Below are positions 44,504 through 53,445 of a stretch of 64,000 nucleotides of DNA, one piece after another. Each line of letters opens with the position of its first letter. The first letter of the stretch is position 1. Both the position numbers and the translations under genes were made by a program. The DNA is from Comamonas terrigena NBRC 13299 (GTDB taxonomy: Bacteria > Pseudomonadota > Gammaproteobacteria > Burkholderiales > Burkholderiaceae_C), in assembly GCF_006740045.1 (NCBI RefSeq), contig NZ_AP019749.1, positions 1,383,001 through 1,447,000 on the forward strand, read 5' to 3'. The notes below the pieces were generated by a model. The model did no database searches and was not told the DNA's origin. It saw nothing but the letters and a program-made list of their open reading frames with translations.

Positions 44504-44529
44504 CTGCCGCTTTTGCGCACTCCCTATCC

Positions 44530-45699
44530 ATGTCCTCCAGAAATGCCTGGCTTGACCAGGCCAAAGGGTTCGCCTGCCTGCTGATCGTTTGCCACCATCT
44601 GGCCTTCTATGGGCCGATGTCGGATGTGGTCAAGCCGGTGGCGACCCTGTTGATGGACTGGCTGTTCGACTATGCGCGCATGGCGGTGCAGGTGTTCCTG
44701 GTGCTGGGCGGCTACCTGGCCGCAGCCGGTCTGGCACCGCAGGGGTTGACGCGCCATGCCCAGCTGCTTCCGTTGCTGGGCAAGCGCTTTGTGCGCCTGG
44801 TGCTGCCTTTTGCCGCAGCGCTGGCCGTGACCATTCTGCTCACAGAGCTGGTGCGCAACATGGGGTTCGAACACGATTCCATGTCGGCCCCCCCCACCTG
44901 GGCCCAGCTGCTGGCCCACCTGTTCCTGCTGCATGGCGTGGGGGGCTGGGAGTCCCTGTCTGCAGGCGTCTGGTATGTGGCCATCGACTTCCAGCTCTAC
45001 GCCGCTGCCGCGCTGTGGATCTGGGCCTGCCACCGCCTGGCACAGGCGCCGTTGGCCGCCAAATCTGCCGCGAAGGGCGGTGCCGCAGCGGCGCCAGCTG
45101 CCAGCCGCTGGCCGCTGACCCTGGTGCAGGCCGGCATCGTGGTGCTGGTGGCGGCATCGCTGTGGGACTGGAATCTGGACAGCGGTCTGGACAACTGGGC
45201 CATCTATTTCTTTGGTGCCTACGGTCTGGGCATGATGGCCTGGTGGGCAGCACACAGCCCGCGCCCCATGGGCCGCTGGGTCTGGGCGGCGGCCATGCTG
45301 GTGCTGGGCGCTGTGGCGCTGTGGATCGAATGGCGCACCCGCATTGCCCTGGCGCTGACCACGGCCCTGGTGCTGGCGCTGGCCGGAGCGGTGTCCTGGT
45401 CTGACCGCCTGCTGCAATGGCGCTGGTCCCCGCTGCAGCAGCTGGGCCAGATGTCGTACTCCGTGTTCCTGATCCACTTCAGCATCTGCCTGCTGGTGAA
45501 TGCCGTGTGGCACATGCTGTGGCCCGAAGGCGCGTTCATCAACAGTATCGGGCTGGTGCTGGCGGTGGGCCTGTCGGTGGCTGCCGGCCATCTGCTCTAC
45601 CGCTATGTGGAAACCCAGAGTGCCAGCTGGCTGGAACTGCTGCGCTGGCAGGCCGGCACCATGGGGGTGGGTGCAGCCGTGGCGCTGAACCTGATCTGA
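44530..45699 (+). CDS. Acyltransferase-3 family membrane protein
   Basis: 389 residues with about ten membrane spans. RNAWLDQAKGFACLLIVCHHL at the N-terminus carries the catalytic-type histidine of the AT3 family, and QVFLVLGGYLAAAG, KRFVRLVLPF, WYVAIDFQLYAAAALWIW and LGQMSYSVFLIHFSI fit as well. Such proteins O-acylate sugars of lipopolysaccharide, capsule, glucans or peptidoglycan. Acceptor unknown; no polysaccharide cluster surrounds it. Confidence 0.9.
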   Translation: MSSRNAWLDQAKGFACLLIVCHHLAFYGPMSDVVKPVATLLMDWLFDYARMAVQVFLVLGGYLAAAGLAPQGLTRHAQLLPLLGKRFVRLVLPFAAALAVTILLTELVRNMGFEHDSMSAPPTWAQLLAHLFLLHGVGGWESLSAGVWYVAIDFQLYAAAALWIWACHRLAQAPLAAKSAAKGGAAAAPAASRWPLTLVQAGIVVLVAASLWDWNLDSGLDNWAIYFFGAYGLGMMAWWAAHSPRPMGRWVWAAAMLVLGAVALWIEWRTRIALALTTALVLALAGAVSWSDRLLQWRWSPLQQLGQMSYSVFLIHFSICLLVNAVWHMLWPEGAFINSIGLVLAVGLSVAAGHLLYRYVETQSASWLELLRWQAGTMGVGAAVALNLI

Positions 45700-45936
45700 A
45701 GCCGGTGCACACCCGGCGGTCGGTACGGACCTGCCAACTTTCCAATCGATACGCTGGGCAGAGCATGCCGACCACATGGCGTGGCGCCCGCAAGGCCGGT
45801 GCTGCCGGGCGGGTGTGCCGCACGCGGGCTTGTTGATCTGGCGCAGAGGCTTTGCATTCCCCCGTGGCACTGGTACTGCGGCGGGCAGCAGGCTTTTTAT
45901 GATGGGGCAGTGCTTTTTGAAAGGATGGGTTGCCCC

Positions 45937-46308
45937 ATGCAGATGTTCCAGATCGTGGTGATTGGCGCCGGCGAGACCGGTACCCCTTTGTTGCAGCAGA
46001 TGTTGAATGCACCGTTTGTGCAGGTGCGCGGTGTGGCCGACCTGGACCTGAACCAGCCCGGTATCGCCCTGGCGCGCCAGCACGGCGTGCATGTCACCAC
46101 CAATTTCATGGAGCTGGTGGACCACACGGTGGACATCATCATCGATGTCTCCGGTGCGCCCAGCGTGCGTGAGATCCTGCGCAGCAACATGGTGGACACG
46201 GGCAACACCCACACCCTGATCGTGCACGAATCGATTGCGATGCTGATGATGTCGCTGTCTGCCGGCCGCCTGGTGGCCAGCAAGCACGGGAATATGGAAT
46301 ACGCCTGA
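45937..46308 (+). CDS. Stand-alone NAD(P)-binding Rossmann protein
   Basis: A 123-residue protein that is little more than a dinucleotide-binding fold: IVVIGAGETGTPLLQQML (GxGxxG-like), then VRGVADLDLNQPGIALA with an acidic residue at the end of strand 2, VDIIIDVSG and a terminal helix. It resembles the first half of Gfo/Idh/MocA or homoserine-dehydrogenase-type enzymes but lacks a catalytic domain, so it may sense redox or NAD(H) or regulate a partner. ATG 45937 has AAGGA eleven bases before; ATGs at 45925 and 45943 are alternatives. Confidence 0.75.
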   Translation: MQMFQIVVIGAGETGTPLLQQMLNAPFVQVRGVADLDLNQPGIALARQHGVHVTTNFMELVDHTVDIIIDVSGAPSVREILRSNMVDTGNTHTLIVHESIAMLMMSLSAGRLVASKHGNMEYA

Positions 46309-46360
46309 AATCGGCGTGCCGTGCCGGTTGCCGGTGCACCGGATGCATCCGCCACCATCG

Positions 46361-46387
46361 AAAAGGACTGCCTGGGCAGTCCTTTTT
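46361..46387 (+). terminator. Intrinsic terminator of the Rossmann-protein gene
   Basis: AAAAGGACTGCC/GGCAGTCCTTTT repeat ending in five T residues, 50 bases past the stop. Confidence 0.92.
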
Positions 46388-46444
46388 GCTTGGCGGTCTG
46401 CCGCCAGTTCGCGTGTGCGCCGCGCACTGCCTAGTTCACCCCAG

Positions 46445-46471
46445 AAAAAAGGCTGCCGGATGGCAGCCTTT
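46445..46471 (-). terminator. Intrinsic terminator of glnS
   Basis: On the minus strand AAAGGCTGCC/GGCAGCCTTT with loop ATCC runs into six T residues, 20 bases past the glnS stop. Confidence 0.92.
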
Positions 46472-46490
46472 CAGGCAGGCGCGGGGGCGC

Positions 46491-48305
46491 TTACTTGCCC
46501 CAGGAGTCCTTCAGGCCGGTGATCTTGTTGAACACCGGGTGGGCCGCGCTGTGGTCCTTGCGGTCGGCCACAAAGTAGCCAAAGCGCTCGAACTGGAACT
46601 TGTCGTCGGGCTGGGCCGCCTTGAGCGAAGGTTCCACATAGGCGGTCACGACCTTGAGGCTGTCGGGGTTCAGCAGGGCCAGATAGTCCTTGCCGCCGGC
46701 ATCGGGCTGGGCATCGGTGAACAGGCGGTCGTACAGACGCACTTCCGCTTGCAGCCCGTCCTGCACGCCCACCCAGGTGATGGCCGCCTTGACCTTGACG
46801 CTGTCGGCGCCGGGGGTGCCGCTCTTGGTGTCGGGCACCACGGTGGCCAGCACCTTGGTCACGTTGCCGTCGGCGTCCTTCTCGGCACCGGTGCATTCGA
46901 TCACGTAGCCGCCCTTCAGGCGCACCTTGTTGCCGGGGAACAGGCGCTTGTAGCCCTTGGGGGGAACTTCGGCAAAGTCTTCGCGCTCGATCCAGACCTC
47001 GCGGCCCAGGGTGAAGTGGCGGTTCGGTGCCGTGGCCGGCTCGTCGCCGTGGTGGGGCAGGGCCGGCAGTTGGCACTGTTCCAGGTGGTCGGCACTGCCA
47101 AACACCTCGGCCCAGTTGGTGAGTTCCAGCTTGACCGGGTCCAGCACCACCATGGCGCGGTGGGCCTGGTTCTCAAGGTCTTCGCGCAGGCAGCCGTCCA
47201 GTGTGGCGTAGTCGATCCAGCTGTAGTCCTTGGTCACGCCGATGCGTTCGCAGAAATTGCGGATGGACGCAGGGGTGTAGCCCCGGCGGCGCAAGCCGAC
47301 GATGGTGGGCATGCGGGGGTCGTCCCAGCCGGTCAGCGTACCGCTGTCCACCAGGTGCTTGAGCTTGCGCTTGCTGGTGACCACATAGGTCAGGTTCAGG
47401 CGGGCGAACTCATACTGGCGCGGCTGGGGGGCATCGATCAGGCCGCCAGCGCGCAGGTGGTCCAGCAGCCAGTCGTAGAACGGGCGCTGGTCTTCGAACT
47501 CCAGGGTGCAGATGGAGTGGGTGATGTGTTCGTACGCATCCTCGATCGGGTGGGCGAAGGTGTACATCGGGTAGATGCACCACTGGTTGCCGGTGTTGTG
47601 GTGCTCGGCATGGCGCACGCGGTAGATCGCGGGGTCACGCAGATTGATGTTGGGGGCGGCCATATCGATCTTGGCACGCAGCACGGCGGCGCCATCGGCC
47701 AGCTTGCCGGCCTTCATATCGGCAAAGCGGGCCAGGTTCTCGGACACGCTGCGGTCGCGGAACGGGCTGTTCACGCCGGGGCGGGTGAAGTCGCCCCGGT
47801 TGGCCTTCATGTCCTCGGCCGATTGCTCATCCACATAGGCCAGGCCCTGTTCGATCAGGTACACGGCGCAGCGGTACATGAAGTCGAAATAGTTGCTGGC
47901 GAAGTACAGGTTGTTGTTGCCCTGGGGATCCTTCCAGTCAAAGCCCAGCCACTGGACGGCATCCTTGATGCTGTCCACATATTCCTGGTCTTCTTTTTCC
48001 GGGTTGGTGTCGTCAAAGCGCAGGTGGCACACGCCGCCAAAGTCGCGTGCCAGACCAAAGTTCAGGCAGATGGACTTGGCGTGGCCCACGTGCAGATAGC
48101 CGTTGGGCTCGGGCGGGAAGCGGGTGCGGATCTTGGCCTCGTCCACCTGGCCTTGCTGGTGGTGCTGCGCATCGCCCGGCGTGCCACCCCAGTGGCGCTG
48201 GGCGTAGGTGCCTTTTTCCAGGTCGGCTTCGATGATTTGGCGCAGGAAGTTGGTGGGTTTGACCACTTCCGGCGCATTGCTGGTGGTATTGACGGGGGTG
48301 CTCAT
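46491..48305 (-). CDS. glnS: Glutamine--tRNA ligase
   Basis: Class I synthetase charging tRNA-Gln, 604 residues. The HIGH motif appears as HVGH in RTRFPPEPNGYLHVGHAKS, with FDDTNPEKEDQEYVDSIKDAVQWLG after it; the KMSKS equivalent is VTSKRKL. The C-terminal anticodon-binding beta-barrels hold CTGAEKDADGN and YGYFVAD-type segments. A 23-residue low-complexity N-terminal stretch and a His/Gln-rich insert before the HIGH region are mild extensions. The frame is open upstream to 48374; ATG 48305 gives a normal protein. Confidence 0.96.
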   Translation of the reverse strand: MSTPVNTTSNAPEVVKPTNFLRQIIEADLEKGTYAQRHWGGTPGDAQHHQQGQVDEAKIRTRFPPEPNGYLHVGHAKSICLNFGLARDFGGVCHLRFDDTNPEKEDQEYVDSIKDAVQWLGFDWKDPQGNNNLYFASNYFDFMYRCAVYLIEQGLAYVDEQSAEDMKANRGDFTRPGVNSPFRDRSVSENLARFADMKAGKLADGAAVLRAKIDMAAPNINLRDPAIYRVRHAEHHNTGNQWCIYPMYTFAHPIEDAYEHITHSICTLEFEDQRPFYDWLLDHLRAGGLIDAPQPRQYEFARLNLTYVVTSKRKLKHLVDSGTLTGWDDPRMPTIVGLRRRGYTPASIRNFCERIGVTKDYSWIDYATLDGCLREDLENQAHRAMVVLDPVKLELTNWAEVFGSADHLEQCQLPALPHHGDEPATAPNRHFTLGREVWIEREDFAEVPPKGYKRLFPGNKVRLKGGYVIECTGAEKDADGNVTKVLATVVPDTKSGTPGADSVKVKAAITWVGVQDGLQAEVRLYDRLFTDAQPDAGGKDYLALLNPDSLKVVTAYVEPSLKAAQPDDKFQFERFGYFVADRKDHSAAHPVFNKITGLKDSWGK

Positions 48306-48544
48306 AGGGGCGTCATTGTAGGCGGCTGGCCGCCACTGCAGCGTTGCCTGCGCGCCATGCCCGGGTCTGCACAAGGGCGCGGGGTGGTGTGATCGGGGCC
48401 TCCAACGTCAAGAAACGTTAAGTCACAAAAGTAGCAGGAATGCTGACATCCAAAAACAGGCCTGCCACGTTAAATATGCAAGCAGGGTGTGTGGCCTGTG
48501 CCGCAGCCACCCTTCCTCCCCCGCAGAACGAGGAGATACAACAT

Positions 48545-48886
48545 ATGTGGAAAAACCCCATCCCCGCCCTGATCGTCGCTGCCGCCGCATTGGCTGGCTC
48601 GGTGGGCACGGCCCAGGCCGGTGGCAATATCAGCTGGTCTGTGGGCATCAATGCCGGTCCCCCCGTGGTCTATGGCCCGCCGCCCGTCTACATGGCGCCG
48701 CAACCGGTGTATGTGGCACCGCCGCCGCGCTATTACGCACCGCCGCCGCGCGTGGTGTATGCACCGCCGCCCGTCATGCTGTGGGCGCCGCCGCCGCCTC
48801 CCCCCCGTGGCTGGCACCACCACCGCCACCACGACCGCGGTTATGACCGGGGTTACCGTGGCCATGGCCACGATTACCGCCGCTGA
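48545..48886 (+). CDS. Exported proline/tyrosine/histidine-rich small protein
   Basis: 113 residues. A clear signal peptide (IPALIVAAAALAGSVGTAQA) is followed by repeated APPPxxY units such as YGPPPVYMAPQPVYVAPPP and a C-terminal His/Arg/Asp-rich tail (HHHRHHDRGYDRGYRGHG-like). Composition suggests a periplasmic or surface protein able to bind metal or stick to surfaces; the function is not known. GAGGAG about eleven bases before ATG 48545 makes it a convincing gene, and a terminator follows. Confidence 0.8.
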   Translation: MWKNPIPALIVAAAALAGSVGTAQAGGNISWSVGINAGPPVVYGPPPVYMAPQPVYVAPPPRYYAPPPRVVYAPPPVMLWAPPPPPPRGWHHHRHHDRGYDRGYRGHGHDYRR

Positions 48887-48958
48887 GCTTCAGAAAATTT
48901 CCGTTCCCGTCGCCTACTGATACACCGGGTGGCGGGGCCGGGGCGTTTTTGTATCTGG

Positions 48959-48995
48959 CCCCATGCCTGCGATCGCCGGCATGGGGTTTGTTTTT
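48959..48995 (+). terminator. Intrinsic terminator after the Pro-rich protein gene
   Basis: CCCCATGCC/GGCATGGGG (9-bp stem, ten-base loop) followed by TTTGTTTTT, 70 bases past the stop. Confidence 0.88.
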
Positions 48996-49190
48996 GGCTG
49001 CGGCGCATGGCTTGCGCACAGCGCCAGGTTGGCTGCAGATACAGACAAACTAGGGTTTATGCCTAGAGTTGGTGGCGGTCGCGGCTGCTTCGCCGTCGAA
49101 GTGTCCGCAATTGTCGAAAAACTGTCATCACCAGCACCGATCGCCCTGGAGTGGCGCCGCATAATCGGCGGCAGTCGCTGGAGTGTTTGC

Positions 49191-49649
49191 ATGCAAAAAA
49201 CCGTCTTTGTTCTCAATGGCCCGAATCTGAACCTGCTGGGCACACGGGAACCTGCCATCTATGGTGCTGACACCTTGGCCGATGTGCAGGCCTTGTGCGA
49301 GGCCGCCTGTGCCCGCCATGGCCTGGCATTGCGCTTTCACCAAAGCAACCACGAAGGCCAGCTGATCGACTGGATCCACGAAGCCGGCCGCCTGCATGCG
49401 CAAGGCCAACTGGCGGGCCTGGTGTTCAACGCTGGGGCCTTCACCCACACCAGTGTGGCGTTGATGGATGCCGTCAAGGGCACGGGCGTGGCGCTGCTGG
49501 AGCTGCACATTACCAACGTGTTTGCGCGCGAGGCCTTCCGCCACCACTCCTATCTGTCGCCGGTGGCACGCGCGGTGGTGTGCGGCCTGGGCGTGCAGGG
49601 CTATGCGCTGGCCATCGATGCCGTGGCCCAGTGGTCCGCAGCAGGCTGA
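49191..49649 (+). CDS. aroQ: Type II 3-dehydroquinate dehydratase
   Basis: Third step of the shikimate pathway. The 152-residue protein starts VFVLNGPNLNLLGTREPAIYG, and has QSNHEGQLIDWIHEA and FNAGAFTHTSVALMDAV; the catalytic tyrosine and histidine of type II enzymes lie in these motifs (Tyr of AIYG, His of LELHITN). The frame continues upstream through the terminator to 48963, so only the ATG at 49191 makes sense. Confidence 0.95.
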   Translation: MQKTVFVLNGPNLNLLGTREPAIYGADTLADVQALCEAACARHGLALRFHQSNHEGQLIDWIHEAGRLHAQGQLAGLVFNAGAFTHTSVALMDAVKGTGVALLELHITNVFAREAFRHHSYLSPVARAVVCGLGVQGYALAIDAVAQWSAAG

Positions 49650-49685
49650 ACCTCCTGATCCGAATCCCCCCTCTGAGAGTGCGCT

Positions 49686-50642
49686 GTGCTTGAGACATTT
49701 GAACGCGATGACAACCTGCCCGAGCTGGGCTGGGCCGATTTTCCGGAAGCCATGACCGCCATGGCCGCCGGCCAGCTGCAGTCCATCGAAGCCCGCAAGG
49801 TGCTGGCCAAGGGGGAGCGGGTGGAGCACCCCCATGCCAATGGGCACACGGTGCTGCACCACTGGAGCCCGGCCGAGCCCAATGGCCAGCCGCCGGTGGT
49901 GCTGTTCCATGGCGGCAGCGGCAGCTGGACGCACTGGGTGCGCAGCATCATCCCGCTGACCGAAGCCGGCCACGACGTGTGGGCGGTGGATTTGCCGGGC
50001 TTTGGCGATTCGGACGCCGTGGCCGGTGCCCATGACGCCGATGGCATGCTCGACACCCTGGCGCAGATGCTGCAGGAACGCTTTCCGCTGCAGCCGGTGC
50101 AGCTGGTGGGCTTCTCGTTCGGCGGCATGACGGCCGGAATGCTGGCTGCCGCCCATCCGCATGTGGTGCAGCAACTGGTGATCGTTGGCGCCCCCGGCAT
50201 CGGTCTGAGCGCCAAGCACCCGTTCCAGCTCAAGGGCTGGCGCCATCTGAAGTCGCCCTATGCCCAGCTGCAGACCCATGTCTACAACCTGGGGGAGCTG
50301 ATGCTGTGCGATCTGAAAAAGATCACCCGCGATACCGTGGCCCTGCATGTGGCCAATGTGCAGCGCGACCGCTTGCCGCGCCGCCGCATCTCCAGCACCG
50401 ACATTCTGGTCAAGTCGCTGCTGAAAGTGACCTGCCCGGTCACCGCCATCTATGCCGAGCGCGACGCCCTCTACCCCAAGCTGCTGGACGAGGTGGAAAC
50501 CTTGCTGGCCACCAGCGCCCGCAATTTCCAGGGCATGCACCGCGTGCCCGATGCAGGCCACTGGGTGCAGTACGAAGCCCCGGAGGCCGTGCACGCCCTG
50601 CTGTTGCCCATTCTGGCGGGCCCGCAGCCGGTGGAGGCCTGA
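49686..50642 (+). CDS. Alpha/beta-hydrolase
   Basis: A 318-residue hydrolase of the alpha/beta fold, starting at GTG. The oxyanion HGGSGSW loop, nucleophile elbow GFSFGGM (serine near residue 145), an aspartate in AERDALYP and a histidine in DAGHWVQYEAPE form the triad. A cap region lies between about 175 and 240. Relatives include lactonases, esterases and haloperoxidase-like enzymes; the substrate is unknown. arfB follows 13 bases later. Confidence 0.87.
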   Translation: MLETFERDDNLPELGWADFPEAMTAMAAGQLQSIEARKVLAKGERVEHPHANGHTVLHHWSPAEPNGQPPVVLFHGGSGSWTHWVRSIIPLTEAGHDVWAVDLPGFGDSDAVAGAHDADGMLDTLAQMLQERFPLQPVQLVGFSFGGMTAGMLAAAHPHVVQQLVIVGAPGIGLSAKHPFQLKGWRHLKSPYAQLQTHVYNLGELMLCDLKKITRDTVALHVANVQRDRLPRRRISSTDILVKSLLKVTCPVTAIYAERDALYPKLLDEVETLLATSARNFQGMHRVPDAGHWVQYEAPEAVHALLLPILAGPQPVEA

Positions 50643-50655
50643 GAGGCCTGGGACC

Positions 50656-51060
50656 ATGCGCTGGCAGCTGCACGAGGACGAAGTCACCTGGACCGCCATC
50701 CGCGCCCAGGGGGCGGGCGGTCAGAATGTGAACAAGGTCTCCAGCGCCGTGCACCTGCGCTTCGATGTGGCCGCGTCTTCGCTGCCCGATCTCCTCAAGG
50801 AGCGCCTGCTGGCGCGCTGCGGCCATGACCAGCGCTTCACGCTGGACGGGGTGGTGGTCATCAAGGCCCAGGCCCATCGCACGCAGGAACGCAATCTGCA
50901 AGACGCATTGCAGCGCCTGCGCGAGCTGCTGGCCGAAGTCGCCCACACCCCCAAGACCCGCAAGGCTACCCGGCCGACCCGCGCCAGCCAGCAGCGCCGC
51001 GTGGATGGCAAGAAACGCGCCGGGGAAACCAAGGCCGGGCGGCAGAAACTGCAGTTCTGA
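50656..51060 (+). CDS. arfB: Alternative ribosome-rescue factor ArfB (peptidyl-tRNA hydrolase)
   Basis: 134 residues with the release-factor GGQ motif in GAGGQNVNKVSSAV and a long basic tail (about 95-130) of Lys/Arg that enters the mRNA channel of stalled ribosomes. It lacks the stop-codon-reading domain of RF1/RF2, as YaeJ/ArfB does. Separated by 13 bases from the preceding hydrolase gene. Confidence 0.93.
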   Translation: MRWQLHEDEVTWTAIRAQGAGGQNVNKVSSAVHLRFDVAASSLPDLLKERLLARCGHDQRFTLDGVVVIKAQAHRTQERNLQDALQRLRELLAEVAHTPKTRKATRPTRASQQRRVDGKKRAGETKAGRQKLQF

Positions 51061-51174
51061 CGCGGTCCGTGCTGCAGCAGCGCGCCAGAAGCGCGCACAG
51101 CGGGAAAAAATGTGCCTATCGGCCCCCCGCATGTCTACACCGCCCCATACGGGCACACGGGCTTTCACTGCGCA

Positions 51175-51636
51175 ATGACTGACGTACCGATCTTGAAGAG
51201 ATGGCTTGCCATGGCCGAGGATGACGCCATCGTCGTCGACCTGGACGACATCCACCACGAGGCCTTGGCCAATATGTGGAGCTTTTCTCCGGACGACGAC
51301 GCGGCTTCGGACCTGCGGCCTGAAGACCTTGCCCACTTTGTCGGCCAGGTGTTGGAAGCGCGGCGGCGGCGACTGGTGGCGGATGGGCATGCGGCCATGC
51401 TGTTCTACTGCTGGCATGACGCGCAGACCCGGCAGCTGCGGTTCAGCCTGGTGTCCGCCGCGCATGGCCGCCTGCCGTTTCGCATAGCCCTCCAGCACGA
51501 AGCGACCCCCATGGCAATTGCGGAGCGCATCGTCCATGGCGACTGGTGCAACCCGCAATGGGGCCAGGCTTCCGACAAGGACATGGCGGACGACGCGGTG
51601 CCCTGCCTGTCGGTGTTTGTGGCACAACTGCCCTGA
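51175..51636 (+). CDS. Hypothetical protein
   Basis: 153 residues, soluble, acidic, with no signal peptide or membrane span. I do not recognise it. LKRWLAMAEDDAIVVDLDDI is amphipathic and about 75-110 contains a beta-rich segment (AAMLFYCWHDAQTRQLRFSLVS). An in-frame start at 51112 would add 21 residues. It lies after arfB with a 110-base gap. Confidence 0.6.
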   Translation: MTDVPILKRWLAMAEDDAIVVDLDDIHHEALANMWSFSPDDDAASDLRPEDLAHFVGQVLEARRRRLVADGHAAMLFYCWHDAQTRQLRFSLVSAAHGRLPFRIALQHEATPMAIAERIVHGDWCNPQWGQASDKDMADDAVPCLSVFVAQLP

Positions 51637-51696
51637 ATCCGCCGCCCGGCGTGCAACGGGCAGGCCTGAACACTGGCGCCGGACACACTGCGGCCT

Positions 51697-51708
51697 ATTG
51701 AATTCAAT
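51697..51708. promoter_or_regulatory. Perfect 12-bp palindrome upstream of the dioxygenase gene
   Basis: ATTGAATTCAAT, in a short AT-rich patch about 120 bases before the dioxygenase start. It could be an operator; no regulator gene is adjacent. Confidence 0.4.
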
Positions 51709-51827
51709 TTCAGAACAATATGTGGCAGTAATGGCGGCTAGTGCAACAGTGGCCGCGCCCCTACATTCACTGGGTAGGCCGTTGGCTGCGCACAGCGCAG
51801 CGGCGGCCCCTGTAGGAAAGCCTTGCC

Positions 51828-52706
51828 ATGACCACCTCTTTGCCGAATCTGTCCCCCACCGCTGACATGCCTGTACAGCGCCTGCCTGCCTTGTTTGTCT
51901 CCCACGGTTCGCCCATGTTTGCCGTCGAGCCTGGGGACACCGGACCGGCCCTGCAGCGCTGGGGCAGCGCGCTGCGTGCGGAGTACCCGCAGCTGCGCGG
52001 GGTGGTGGTGATGTCGCCGCACTGGATGAGCCGGGGGCTGGAGGTGATGGCGGCGCTGCAGCCCGAGACCTGGCACGACTTTGGCGGTTTTCCCCGCCTG
52101 CTCTACAGCCTGCAGTACCCGGCCCCGGGCGCCCCCTTGCTGGCACAGCAGGTGGCGCAACTGTTGCAGGCCGCCGGCCAGCAGCCGGTGCTGAACCCCA
52201 AGCGCCCGATGGACCACGGTGCCTGGGTGCCGTTGATGCACCTGTTCCCCCAGGCCGATGTTCCCGTGGTGCAGCTGTCGCTGCCAGCCGATGCGGATGC
52301 GGCGGCGGTCTACGCCCTGGGCCAGGCCCTGCGCCCGCTGCGCGATGCCGGGGTGCTGCTGGTGGGATCGGGCAGCATGACGCACAATCTGCGCGACTTT
52401 GTCACCGGGCAAAGCGGCGGCCGGCTGGACTATGTGCAGCCTTTCAGCCGCTGGATCGAGGAGCGCATCACGGCGCGCGATACCGCCGCGCTGCTGGACT
52501 GGCTGGAGCAGGCCCCACAGGCGCGGCGCGCCCACCCGACGGATGACCATTTCCTGCCGCTGTTCTTTGCGCTGGGTGCCGGTGGACCGGGCACCACGGC
52601 CAGCTACCTGAGCCGTGAAGTGCAGTACGGCATGCTGGCCATGGACAGTTTTGCGTTGCAGGATGTGCCTGCAGGTGAGCACGCGGCCGCTGCGCCATTA
52701 CAGTGA
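51828..52706 (+). CDS. LigB-type extradiol dioxygenase (DODA/YgiD family)
   Basis: 292 residues of the class III extradiol dioxygenase fold. Metal-binding histidines are visible in FVSHGSPM and SPHWMS, MDHGAW corresponds to the second site, and HPTDDHFLPLFFALGA carries the catalytic-type histidine. The family opens catechol or L-DOPA rings with non-heme iron or zinc. The substrate is not known. A 12-bp palindrome lies upstream and an esterase gene downstream. Confidence 0.9.
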   Translation: MTTSLPNLSPTADMPVQRLPALFVSHGSPMFAVEPGDTGPALQRWGSALRAEYPQLRGVVVMSPHWMSRGLEVMAALQPETWHDFGGFPRLLYSLQYPAPGAPLLAQQVAQLLQAAGQQPVLNPKRPMDHGAWVPLMHLFPQADVPVVQLSLPADADAAAVYALGQALRPLRDAGVLLVGSGSMTHNLRDFVTGQSGGRLDYVQPFSRWIEERITARDTAALLDWLEQAPQARRAHPTDDHFLPLFFALGAGGPGTTASYLSREVQYGMLAMDSFALQDVPAGEHAAAAPLQ

Positions 52707-52735
52707 AGCCCGGACATTTTCAGCAAGGACCACCC

Positions 52736-53410
52736 ATGGACACCCCCGCACTCCAACTGCCGCTGAATGGCTATATCCGCCCCGCCCAGGCCGCACCGGA
52801 ACAGGCCTGGCTGCTGGTGCTGATGCACGGCGTGGGCAGCAATGCCCAGGACCTGTTCAGCCTGGCTCCCTATGTGCCACCCCAGTTCCACGTGCTTAGC
52901 CTGCAGGCGCCGTACGCCATGGGGCCGGATGCGTTCGCCTGGTTCCAGTTCAGCGTCAACCCAGACGGCAGCCGCACCATTGCGGCCGACCAGGAGCAGC
53001 ACAGCCGCGCCCTGGTGGCCCAGACCGTGCGGCAGGCCGCCGAACAACTGGGCGTTCCGCCCGAACGCGTGGTGGTGGGCGGCTTCAGCCAGGGCGGCAT
53101 CATGAGCCTGAGCCTGCTGCTGACCCAGCCCGCGTTGCTGCACGCCATCTGTGTATGGCACAGCCGCCTGCTGCCCGAGGTGCTGCCGCTGCAGGTGCCG
53201 CCCGCGCAACTGGCAGGCCGCCAGGTGTGGCTGAGCCACGGTACGCAGGACAACGTGATTCCGCTGACCAGCGCCCACCTGACCCGTGCCCGGCTGGAGC
53301 CGTTGCCGGTGCAGCTGCGCTACCACGAGTACCCCTGCGCCCACACCATCCACCCCGACGAACTGCGCGACTGCGTGCAGTGGCTGCAGGGCCTGACGGC
53401 CGCCGCGTAA
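52736..53410 (+). CDS. Alpha/beta-hydrolase, phospholipase/carboxylesterase type
   Basis: 224 residues with LLVLMHGVGSNAQDLFSLAPYV, the nucleophile elbow GGFSQGGIMSLSLLL (serine near 117), an acidic residue in SHGTQDNVIP and the histidine in CAHTIHPDEL. This is the YpfH/carboxylesterase branch, which cleaves short acyl esters. It starts 29 bases after the dioxygenase stop, so the two are probably co-transcribed. Confidence 0.9.
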   Translation: MDTPALQLPLNGYIRPAQAAPEQAWLLVLMHGVGSNAQDLFSLAPYVPPQFHVLSLQAPYAMGPDAFAWFQFSVNPDGSRTIAADQEQHSRALVAQTVRQAAEQLGVPPERVVVGGFSQGGIMSLSLLLTQPALLHAICVWHSRLLPEVLPLQVPPAQLAGRQVWLSHGTQDNVIPLTSAHLTRARLEPLPVQLRYHEYPCAHTIHPDELRDCVQWLQGLTAAA

Positions 53411-53445
53411 GCACCGCACCGCAGCAGGTCTGCACTGCAGGGTGC

